A stretch of DNA of 28,091 bases from positions 1-28,091 of the IMG/VR virus record IMGVR_UViG_3300042455_003132. One strand, written 5' to 3'. The notes under the pieces are model-generated. The model worked only from the letters and a program-made list of their open reading frames with translations. It did not search any database and was not told the DNA's origin. Shown piece after piece: positions 21,984 to 28,091 of the stretch. This stretch comes from a virus. The first letter of the stretch is position 1. Every line of letters begins with the position of its first letter. Both the position numbers and the translations under genes were made by a program.

Positions 21984-23273
21984 TTATTTTATTAATTTTT
22001 CTGCAATATAAATTCCGTGTGCCCCTGATACTGTAATACCTCTAGCTGATAGAGCATCACCAGCAAAGTGTACATTTGGATATTCTGTTAATGATAAATC
22101 ATCATAGTTTACTAATGGTTCAGGCGATAAGTATTTTACCTCAGGAATATACATTCCCCAATCATCACCAAATTCAAACACACTATTCATATTATCAATG
22201 AAGTTTTCAATATATGTAGCATATTCACCCATTGCTTCTCTAAATGAATCTAATGAATTAATTTGAGTTGCTGATACTGTATTGCCTTCAGATGTTGTTG
22301 ATACTACTCTAGATGGTGAATAATATAATCCAGTTCCTTCCGCTTGTAATTTTTGTACTACATCTCTACTCCAAGCAAATGGATCTTCAATACCCTTAAT
22401 TTCCATTAGAATACCAAAGTTAGTCATATTATTTCTAAATTCTTCACCTTTCTTAGCGTGACCATTATAACTTACATCCCCATAAGTCTCTTCCACAGCA
22501 ACATAAGCTGCATTGTTGTTAGTACAGAACGAACGTAGAGATACATTATCAAATTTCTGGTATAATTTAAAGTCGTACGATACATCAATTAGTTTTTGAA
22601 AATATTTTTGTGGTGCTTCAAATCGAACACCAATTTGTACTGATTTAGGTTCAGTTGGTAATTCATATTGGTTTGATAAATGTTGAGCAAGATCAATACC
22701 TGATTTACCTACTGCAAATATTAATTCATCATAGTGATAAATAAAAGCATGTGTTTTGTCTGTAGTAAGACCTGTAACAGTATTGCTTTCAAAATTAGGT
22801 ACTGCTTCATATTGCCACTTAAATGTAACACCTTTATCTAACAAATATTGATACCATGTTTTAGCAATCTCATGTAAGAAATTAGATCCAATGTGCCATA
22901 CAGGAAACATTCTCAAACCAAAATATGGTTTAATAAATTCAGGTTCTTCCTGTGGGTTAGACATGAATATTTCTTCTGGTTTAGGGTGAAAACGAGTAAA
23001 GTTATCTACTACTTGTTTCATCAATTTCATTGCTTTTTCTTCACCACAATACTTAGCTAACTGGCCGCCAATTGCTGTATGGTATGTTAATTTACCATCA
23101 CTCCATCCACCAGCACCAAGCATACCAGTCATTACCTCTTCAGGTAAGCGGTTGATTGGATCGTTTCCTTTATCTAGAATTGTGATTAAGCTACCATCAT
23201 AGCCATTATCTACTAATTTGGTTGCAGCATTAATACCTGCAACACCTGCTCCAATAATTACAATTTTTTTCAT
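21984..23273 (-). CDS. FAD-dependent oxidoreductase (COG2509-like dehydrogenase)
   Basis: 429 residues. The N-terminal Rossmann dinucleotide-binding motif is IVIIGAGVAGINAATKL (GxGxxG at 8-13), with Asp34 at the end of strand 2 (TILDKG) where FAD ribose is usually bound. Residues 53-63, GAGGWSDGKLT, match the G-GGAG-x-SDGKL block of COG2509 FAD-dependent dehydrogenases. The C-terminal FAD motif is VHFAGDALSARGITVSGAHG followed by IYIAEKL. The protein is slightly short for the family but has both ends, so it looks intact. Substrate unknown. It is preceded by a 116-base gap with hairpins, so it may be separately regulated, and is followed closely by small genes and a kinase. A redox enzyme inside a virion-gene cluster is unusual. 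Confidence 0.85.
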   Translation of the reverse strand: MKKIVIIGAGVAGINAATKLVDNGYDGSLITILDKGNDPINRLPEEVMTGMLGAGGWSDGKLTYHTAIGGQLAKYCGEEKAMKLMKQVVDNFTRFHPKPEEIFMSNPQEEPEFIKPYFGLRMFPVWHIGSNFLHEIAKTWYQYLLDKGVTFKWQYEAVPNFESNTVTGLTTDKTHAFIYHYDELIFAVGKSGIDLAQHLSNQYELPTEPKSVQIGVRFEAPQKYFQKLIDVSYDFKLYQKFDNVSLRSFCTNNNAAYVAVEETYGDVSYNGHAKKGEEFRNNMTNFGILMEIKGIEDPFAWSRDVVQKLQAEGTGLYYSPSRVVSTTSEGNTVSATQINSLDSFREAMGEYATYIENFIDNMNSVFEFGDDWGMYIPEVKYLSPEPLVNYDDLSLTEYPNVHFAGDALSARGITVSGAHGIYIAEKLIK

Positions 23274-23299
23274 ATCTATAAATTTAAGTTATTATTTTG

Positions 23300-23383
23300 A
23301 CATTTCCAAATGTAAGGTGGCCCACCTTTTGGGTGCGCCACAGCTGCATAATTATTTTGGATGCGACAGGCTATGAATCTGTC
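23300..23383 (-). other. Gap with three inverted repeats before the FAD gene
   Basis: This part of the 116-base gap holds three inverted repeats. The strongest is a 10-bp stem with one mismatch (23317-23326 with 23332-23341, arms GTGGCCCACC/GGTGCGCCAC, 5-base loop). A 6-bp palindrome with 2-base spacer (23300-23313, ACATTT/AAATGT) and a GACAG/CTGTC stem (23365-23383) flank it. The GC-rich stem has no clean T-tract on the minus strand (CTTACATTT follows), so it is either an imperfect terminator of the upstream operon or a 5' leader element of the FAD gene. AAATTTATAGAT just before the ATG is a weak match to the recurrent promoter-like word. Confidence 0.35.
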
Positions 23384-23389
23384 TATAAA

Positions 23390-23632
23390 TTAAGAAAGAA
23401 TATTAGCTAATTTCTTTAATCTTTCTTGTAATTGTTTTTCTTGTGTATCAACAATAGAATCGTAATCGCTCATTGTTAATGTTTTTCCGTTTTCGCTTGC
23501 AGCAATTGCTTTTTCAGCTACTACGTGTAAATCCATATCAGTTTTAGCGTCTTCACGGGCATATTCTAATAAACGAATAAATAACGGAATATCTATTGTG
23601 ATTTTATCTGCAGGGTTAAAATTATTTTCCAT
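23390..23632 (-). CDS. Small conserved phage protein, unknown function
   Basis: 80 residues from the ATG at 23632 (MENNFNPADKITIDIPLFIR then LLEYAREDAKTD). An upstream in-frame ATG at 23665 would overlap the preceding gene by 32 bases; the chosen start lies one base past that gene's stop. The block IDIPLFIRLLEYAREDAKTD followed by MDLHVVAEKAI is one I associate with small uncharacterised proteins of T4-like marine phages. All-helical, acidic-basic mixed, no catalytic motif. It is the last gene before the hairpin-bearing gap. Confidence 0.65.
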   Translation of the reverse strand: MENNFNPADKITIDIPLFIRLLEYAREDAKTDMDLHVVAEKAIAASENGKTLTMSDYDSIVDTQEKQLQERLKKLANILS

Positions 23633-23633
23633 A

Positions 23634-24797
23634 TTATTGTAATGAAGGTGTTTTTTCGTAATCAATAACTAAAGTTTTTCCTCCTCTAGTTGGCTCAAAT
23701 TTTGCTTGTTTGTAAGGTATTGTTCTAAAGTCAATACCATATGTTTGATTTTCATGACGAGCCATCCATATAATTGGTTTATCTTCGTCTTTTAAATCAT
23801 CTATATCTCCTATATTTCTGGTTGTTTTTATAGTTAAAGTGCCATTTTGTAAATCAAAATCACTATCTGAGAATGAACGTTGTACTATTTTTGCACTTTC
23901 ACTTCCAAATGCTATTCTATTGATTGTATCATTATCGCTTAGTGGAGAATAATTTTTAATTAAAACAACACCATATTTTTTATCATCTCTAGGATCAACC
24001 ATATCAAAAATCTTTGGATTTAAGATATTAGGTTTTAATATTAGGTTATCAATAGTACCTTTTTGACCTTGCTCAATAAATTTATTAAGTAAATCAGCAA
24101 ATTGTACTCTTTCACTACTCCACCAATATGGGCCATCTTTTTTAATTGATATGCTTTGGTCTTTTGCAACACCATATAACATAACATCACCCTTCATTCC
24201 ACTTTTCTTACCAGTATATCCTATCCCTTCTGCCCTTTCAATTCCATCTGCTACAATTTCAGGACCTTCATTTGCTGTAAATACAACAGTTATAGGGTCT
24301 CCATCATTTTGATCAATAGCACTATTAATAGCATCTACTAATTTAAGTTCGTTTGATACACCTCTACTACCACCCTCTTGACCACCTAAATCAGCTGATT
24401 TGTATATTTTAGCTATATTTAAAGTTGTTTCCTGTCCGTTAAATTGGCCTATTAATTTAATAGTACGAGCATTAGAGGCTTTTCTAAAAGCATCAACTAA
24501 ATTTGGTTTTTCATCTTTATTACTAGATTCAAAAGTATCATTACCTATAATTATAGTATCTATTGTAAAATCATCTTCACCTTTACTACCTAATTTAAAA
24601 GAAGATTGAGAATAAAACTTATTAATAAATTGATCGGGGCGTTTTTGAATTGATTTTAGCGATAACATACCTTCTTTTATTTCATATTCTTCTAATATCT
24701 CCCTCAATGCAGACACTTTGATAGGATCATTTACATCAACAATCCCATCATGACATCTAAATGCCCATTCGTTTAATATTTCATCTATACCTATCAT
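23634..24797 (-). CDS. Putative PD-(D/E)XK nuclease-like virion protein with IL[NS]E leader
   Basis: 387 residues. It starts MIGIDEILNEWAFRCHDGIV, sharing the IL[NS]E leader with three other proteins. Residues about 140-230 carry a candidate restriction-endonuclease-like active site: Glu150 in a helix (RGVSNELKLVDAINSA), Asp204 in KGDVMLYG, and Lys219/220 in ISIKKDGPYWWSSE, i.e. E...GD-x12-[S]IKK. The WWSSER following the Lys resembles the K-x-x-x-x-Y-x-SS pattern of phage restriction-like nuclease domains. N- and C-terminal parts are not recognised. It might be packaged and delivered into the host, or act in packaging. The nuclease call is pattern-based and moderate to low; the gene itself is certain. 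Confidence 0.6.
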   Translation of the reverse strand: MIGIDEILNEWAFRCHDGIVDVNDPIKVSALREILEEYEIKEGMLSLKSIQKRPDQFINKFYSQSSFKLGSKGEDDFTIDTIIIGNDTFESSNKDEKPNLVDAFRKASNARTIKLIGQFNGQETTLNIAKIYKSADLGGQEGGSRGVSNELKLVDAINSAIDQNDGDPITVVFTANEGPEIVADGIERAEGIGYTGKKSGMKGDVMLYGVAKDQSISIKKDGPYWWSSERVQFADLLNKFIEQGQKGTIDNLILKPNILNPKIFDMVDPRDDKKYGVVLIKNYSPLSDNDTINRIAFGSESAKIVQRSFSDSDFDLQNGTLTIKTTRNIGDIDDLKDEDKPIIWMARHENQTYGIDFRTIPYKQAKFEPTRGGKTLVIDYEKTPSLQ

Positions 24798-24799
24798 AA

Positions 24800-25348
24800 T
24801 TATGCTTCTGCTGGTGGAGGAGTTTCTTCAGGTGTTGCTGCTGGTTCAGCAGTTAGGTCTTTAAATGCTTCTTCTCCTGCATCTGGAGCTGGAGCTTCAG
24901 GTGATGGTGCTCCACCATCTGCTGGTGCTGCTTCTGCTCCTGGAGCTTGTTCTTTAAGCGCTGGAGATAAAGACAATAAATTTGAAATTGCTTGGCTAGC
25001 TCTATTTACAGAACTACCTAAAGCTAAATCATATTTTTTACCTGATACTTTTGCTATAAAATTACCTTCAGTTTTACCACCACTTGAATATATTAATTGG
25101 AAATCTAGTCCGTTAATTAATTCAACATTAAATGTTGTTGGTTTTGGAGCAACAACAGTAACACTGCTAAGATATCTACTAAAAGAGGGAGATAAAACAC
25201 CTTCCATTGCATCTTTTAGTTTAGGAAAACGATATACTAAATATAAAGATTTTTCAGCACGCTTAATAGCTTGCTCTTCCTCTTGCAATTTTTGTTTAAT
25301 TGCTTTTTTAATATATTTCTCTAATAATATTTTTTTATTACTGTTCAT
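24800..25348 (-). CDS. Helical-leader protein with Pro/Ala-rich tail
   Basis: 182 residues. The N-terminal 45 are strongly helical and basic ([20 protein letters not shown]), an offset relative of the class-1 leader. Residues about 60-130 form a small alpha/beta domain ([20 protein letters not shown], then [20 protein letters not shown]). The last 45 are a Pro/Ala/Glu-rich disordered tail ([17 protein letters not shown]). Its start overlaps the upstream gene by 11 bases and its stop lies 2 bases before the nuclease-like gene. No named family. Probably a virion or core component by context. Confidence 0.58.
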   Translation of the reverse strand: MNSNKKILLEKYIKKAIKQKLQEEEQAIKRAEKSLYLVYRFPKLKDAMEGVLSPSFSRYLSSVTVVAPKPTTFNVELINGLDFQLIYSSGGKTEGNFIAKVSGKKYDLALGSSVNRASQAISNLLSLSPALKEQAPGAEAAPADGGAPSPEAPAPDAGEEAFKDLTAEPAATPEETPPPAEA

Positions 25349-25817
25349 TATTTTCTATTTCGCTAGCTTCCTCAGTTAAATATTGTTCTATGCTATTCAT
25401 GTAATCAGAAGCTAAAGTAATGTATGCTGATACCCAACCTGGTAATTGTTGATTCGGTTCAATCATTTTATAGATTGTAGTTGCATTTTGTACCATGCTT
25501 CTTAATTCACTCTTAGCCATTGTAGCCTCGTGATCTTGAGTTGGAGGCCAAGTTAAATGAGTTTCCTTAACTAAAGCTACTGCTATTTTTTTACGACGAT
25601 TAGCAATATAAGAATCTGTCTTATTTACTTTACCATCATTATTAATATCTTCATCTTCTTCACCTACTGGGTCTAATCCTTCAGCTTTTGATGCAGCAAT
25701 AGCGTAAAGAGCAGGATCGTCCTTTTTGAACTTTCCTGTCTTTTTTAATGCTTTTACTATTTTTTCTTCTTTAGCGGATAAATCGCGTTCAGAAAGTATA
25801 TCAGTTAATTTAATCAT
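25338..25817 (-). CDS. Virion-associated protein with IL[NS]E leader and dockerin/EF-hand-like loop
   Basis: 159 residues. Leader [19 protein letters not shown]. Residues 57-68, [12 protein letters not shown], fit a Ca2+-binding dockerin/EF-hand-like loop (D-x-N-x-D-G-x-[IV]-x-x-x-D), followed by YIANRRKKI. The C-terminal helical unit, [20 protein letters not shown] then [20 protein letters not shown] and QYLTE, matches a segment recurring in marine T4-like virion proteins (L-x-x-WV-x-x-KIT-x-A-x-DY-x-x-x-x-x-YL), as I recall it. Both suggest a structural virion protein rather than an enzyme. It overlaps the next gene by 11 bases. Confidence 0.65.
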   Translation of the reverse strand: MIKLTDILSERDLSAKEEKIVKALKKTGKFKKDDPALYAIAASKAEGLDPVGEEDEDINNDGKVNKTDSYIANRRKKIAVALVKETHLTWPPTQDHEATMAKSELRSMVQNATTIYKMIEPNQQLPGWVSAYITLASDYMNSIEQYLTEEASEIENNEQ

Positions 25818-25828
25818 TTTAATTTATA

Positions 25829-26554
25829 TTAATCGCCTGTATATTTACCAAATGCTGTTTGAACCCCACCATTAGGACCATATCTATCATCAAATGCAGC
25901 TTGTGCTTTTGCTTTTTCCTCTGGTGTTCTTTTGTCTACTTGAGGCACTGTTGGTTTATCTTCCATTGGTTTTAATTCTGCAGGTACTCCATCAATTTCG
26001 ATAGCGCTTATATTACCAATATAATTTTTTATTCTTAAAGAAGGACTACCATCTGCTGGGAAAAATGCTCCTGCTGCTGGTACTACTTTAGAAATAGCTC
26101 TGCCGTCTACTGTTACAGTTTTACCTGATTCAAGAGCTGCTTTAGCTGCTTTTAAAATAGCGTTTACATCACCACTTGAATAAACTGCTTCGCTTAATTC
26201 TTTAGCTTTTTTTTTAGGCTCTTCTTTTTTAGTAGCCTTTTTAGCTTTAGCAGGTTTATCTGCTTTAACTGGTTTATCCATTGATGTTAATGAATCTTGA
26301 AGTTCTTGTTTTTTAGCTTCTAATTCACTAATACTGTTTTGTAAATCTTCTTTTAAATCGCTAACGATTTCTGGTGCAGCATAATGACTAATATTTTCAG
26401 GGATAGCGTTCATAATTTCATGTGCTTCTCTAATATCTTCTTCAATCTTTGCAATTTTTGCGTTGATTGCAGCCTTATCACCAGCCTCGTCGATCATTTT
26501 TAAACGATCTACAATAGCCTCTTTAATGATTTGACGTAATGTTGTAGTATTCAT
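25829..26554 (-). CDS. Class-1 leader protein with coiled coil and Lys/Ala-rich linker
   Basis: 241 residues. Leader MNTTTLRQIIKEAIVDRLKM ending IDE-AG, a gp21-type site. Residues about 28-90 are coiled coil (AAINAKIAKIEEDIREAHEI; LQNSISELEAKKQELQD). Residues about 93-120 are Lys/Ala/Glu-rich and histone-tail-like (KPAKAKKATKKEEPKKKAKE), followed by LSE-A, a second possible cleavage site. A small C-terminal domain (AALESGKTVTVDGRAISKVV, SLRIKNYIGNISAIEIDGVP) is unrecognised. The basic linker could contact packaged DNA. It leads a five-gene string and has a promoter-like motif 15 bases before its ATG. Confidence 0.63.
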   Translation of the reverse strand: MNTTTLRQIIKEAIVDRLKMIDEAGDKAAINAKIAKIEEDIREAHEIMNAIPENISHYAAPEIVSDLKEDLQNSISELEAKKQELQDSLTSMDKPVKADKPAKAKKATKKEEPKKKAKELSEAVYSSGDVNAILKAAKAALESGKTVTVDGRAISKVVPAAGAFFPADGSPSLRIKNYIGNISAIEIDGVPAELKPMEDKPTVPQVDKRTPEEKAKAQAAFDDRYGPNGGVQTAFGKYTGD

Positions 26555-26569
26555 TGTGTGTGTTTATAT

Positions 26570-26577
26570 ATAAATAT
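26570..26577 (-). promoter_or_regulatory. ATATTTAT motif before the 241-residue gene
   Basis: The coding strand reads TACATATTTATATAT, 15 bases before the ATG at 26554; it touches the stop of the upstream gene at 26586 within 9 bases. Confidence 0.42.
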
Positions 26578-26585
26578 GTAAAATT

Positions 26586-27605
26586 TTAATCTAAATCTTC
26601 TAATCCTGTATCGTCTTTTGTTAAATCACGAGCTATGTCTCTCATTGTATTAGTAGCCCATAATTTTTGTGTATTTGTTAAAGCGTCGTTAACTGCATTT
26701 TCTACAAATGGGAAAAATTCATCATCTTCTAATTTGTATACTTCAGCAAAGAATAATTCACGTACACGTGGATCATCTATACCTGCATTAACATATAAAT
26801 TATTAATAGCATCGTATATAAATTTACCATAACGTAAATCTTCAGGTTCGTTAGAAACCTTATCTACAGCATTAATAATTGCTTGGTTTTTTTCTTTATC
26901 TGCTCCAAATCCTTCAGTACCAACTATTTCGTATAATCCTTTCACAATTTCATGTACCAACATAGGAAAACACATTGCTTGTGCTTTAATTATAAATTGG
27001 TCATTTTCATCATCATATTCCATTTCACTTTCACCACCCTGCATTTTAGCACCTTGTGAAATTGCTGCTAACATCATTGCAATAGCATTCTCATCATCGT
27101 AAATACCAAATACTAACTTTAATATTTCATTATATTTACTTACTAATTCTGGATTAATTTGGTCTAAGTATTCTCTAAATAACATGAAGCCAAAAGCACC
27201 TCTAACAGAAGCACCTTGAGTAATACCATTAATAATGCGACGTTTTGCCTTCATTTTTTCAGGATCATCTTCACCAAAATCAGGTGTTGTAGGATCTTCA
27301 TTATTAGGATTCATTTCAATATCCATATCATTACCTATGCTAGCAATAATTTTAATATTAGCATAATCAACAATTGGATAAGCATCAGTAACCATTTGAG
27401 TAGCTACCATTTCAAGTTCATCACGATATCCTTCCTCAGCAGCAATAATTTGATCCAATACTTCTTTTGAACGAAGCATTGTTTGCATTAATGGTTTATT
27501 ACCAACCATTTGGCGCAATGATTCACCAGACTTACCTTTTAAGGCAGCCATTGTATCAGGTGAAAATATCTTTTCGTAGTCTACTTCTAATAATTTTTTA
27601 GCCAT
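26586..27605 (-). CDS. Hypothetical acidic helical protein, probably virion-associated
   Basis: 339 residues, acidic and helical. Recognisable blocks include LEVDYEKIFSPDTMAALKGK, EMVATQMVTDAYPIVDYANI (then KIIASIGNDMDIEMNPNN) and MCFPMLVHEIVKGLYEIVGT. An acidic segment (MEYDDENDQFIIKAQ) sits mid-protein. There is no nucleotide-binding, protease or nuclease motif and no membrane segment. It starts within the stop of the preceding small gene (TAATG), so the two are coupled. Similar proteins may exist in related phages, but I cannot name a family. Function unknown. Confidence 0.55.
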   Translation of the reverse strand: MAKKLLEVDYEKIFSPDTMAALKGKSGESLRQMVGNKPLMQTMLRSKEVLDQIIAAEEGYRDELEMVATQMVTDAYPIVDYANIKIIASIGNDMDIEMNPNNEDPTTPDFGEDDPEKMKAKRRIINGITQGASVRGAFGFMLFREYLDQINPELVSKYNEILKLVFGIYDDENAIAMMLAAISQGAKMQGGESEMEYDDENDQFIIKAQAMCFPMLVHEIVKGLYEIVGTEGFGADKEKNQAIINAVDKVSNEPEDLRYGKFIYDAINNLYVNAGIDDPRVRELFFAEVYKLEDDEFFPFVENAVNDALTNTQKLWATNTMRDIARDLTKDDTGLEDLD

Positions 27606-27850
27606 TATTTTCTAGCTTGAAATCTTTTAACAATTTTATCTACCATTTCTTCCTCATTCATTGCCTTTGGTTTAGGCTTAACATTAGGGTTTCCTAATGG
27701 ACGACGAGGTTCTTTTTTTTCACCTGGTTTGCCTGGTGCTACTGCTGGGCCAGGAGATGTTGATGGTTTAGAAGGAGCTGTTGCAGGACCTTCCGCCAAT
27801 ACTTTTTCTATCACTTCACGGATAGTTTCTTTTAATTTATTTATTTGCAT
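27605..27850 (-). CDS. Small class-1 leader protein with Pro-rich linker
   Basis: 81 residues. Leader MQINKLKETIREVIEKVLAE followed by GPA, nearly identical in layout to the leader at 20905 (IEE-GPA). A Pro/Lys/Gly-rich linker (about 24-64: TAPSKPSTSPGPAVAPGKPG) joins it to a short C-terminal helix (MNEEEMVDKIVKRFQARK). There is almost no folded domain, so this may be an internal or core peptide that is processed at LAE-G. It overlaps the upstream gene's last five codons and is coupled to the next by TAATG. Confidence 0.65.
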   Translation of the reverse strand: MQINKLKETIREVIEKVLAEGPATAPSKPSTSPGPAVAPGKPGEKKEPRRPLGNPNVKPKPKAMNEEEMVDKIVKRFQARK

Positions 27851-28091
27851 TTTTTTCGTTTATATGTTTACGAAGTAAATTTTTAAATTCTTTTATATGC
27901 CCTGGGTAGTTTTCTAAATACTCATTCATAATGTACTGATGTGCTTCTGCCAATCCACGTTGTTGTAATACGTTTAGTAAATCTGATGGAGAGTTTAGTG
28001 AGAATGCATTATTACCACTAGCATTACCTGTTAATACGTAGTTATTATTACCTGGTTGTACATTAATAGATGCTATTATTTGTTGGTTGGC
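27837..28091 (-). CDS. C-terminal end of an unidentified protein (truncated at window edge)
   Basis: Reading from the right edge, 84 codons are open and end at TAA (27839-27837). The sequence includes ASINVQPGNNNYVLTGNASG, then SLNSPSDLLNVLQQRGLAEA and a charged helical C-terminus (YLENYPGHIKEFKNLLRKHI). The well-behaved composition and helical end support a real gene. It overlaps the next gene's start by 14 bases. Too little remains to assign a function. Confidence 0.6.
   Translation of the reverse strand, partial: ANQQIIASINVQPGNNNYVLTGNASGNNAFSLNSPSDLLNVLQQRGLAEAHQYIMNEYLENYPGHIKEFKNLLRKHINEKNANK

Noticed and set aside
1151-28091. tRNA genes in the gaps
   Set aside because: I examined the gaps for cloverleaf arms and CCA-adjacent acceptor stems; the hairpins seen are isolated stem-loops.

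Overview
The window reads as the virion-assembly module of a T4-like (contractile-tailed) bacteriophage. All 27 genes I support lie on the minus strand, so the map is read from high to low coordinates. The T4 family is identified by a gp17-type large terminase (17479-19056), a gp20 portal (15583-17445), a gp21 prohead protease (11641-12249), an acidic gp22-type scaffold (10007-11053), a gp23 major capsid protein (8392-9981) and gp13/gp14/gp15-like neck and tail-completion proteins (3075-7579). The DNA is AT-rich. Starts lack Shine-Dalgarno sequences and are preceded by A/T-rich leaders, which suggests a Bacteroidota (flavobacterium-like) host. That host call is an inference; no host gene is present.

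Layout in transcription order. (1) 28091-23390: a run of poorly known, probably virion-associated proteins, several with a short amphipathic N-terminal leader. One has a PD-(D/E)XK-like nuclease signature. (2) 23273-20937: an FAD-dependent oxidoreductase, two small proteins and a P-loop kinase. (3) 20905-19135: a large, disordered, core-like protein and a membrane-anchored coiled-coil (spanin-like) protein, closed by a terminator. (4) 19056-11212: terminase, portal, conserved accessory proteins, a 42-residue basic protein, protease, and a small protein with an RMQxLAGI motif. (5) 11053-8392: scaffold and major capsid protein, closed by a strong terminator. (6) 8288-3075: PhoH ATPase, then neck and tail-completion proteins. 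(7) 3073-1: fibre proteins, ending in a collagen-like fibre cut by the window edge. The gp18 sheath and gp19 tube genes, which lie between 17 and 20 in T4, are absent here. No intergenic gap exceeds about 160 bases.

The most interesting pattern is a pair of short peptide signals shared by otherwise unrelated proteins. One is an N-terminal leader (M-x4-[LI]-x2-[IL]-I-[RK]-E, or a shorter form ending IL[NS]E) that usually runs into a (I/L/V)-x-E site of the kind T4 gp21 cuts. The other is RMQ-x2-AGI, found at the C-termini of the scaffold and of another core-like protein, and at the N-terminus of the protein just downstream of the protease gene. Together they suggest a capsid-targeting and processing system that loads several proteins, including a nuclease-like one, into the prohead. 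A second pattern is the word ATATTTAT on the coding strand 15-24 bases before seven gene starts (and farther from three others); three times it directly abuts a Rho-independent terminator, so it is a candidate late promoter.
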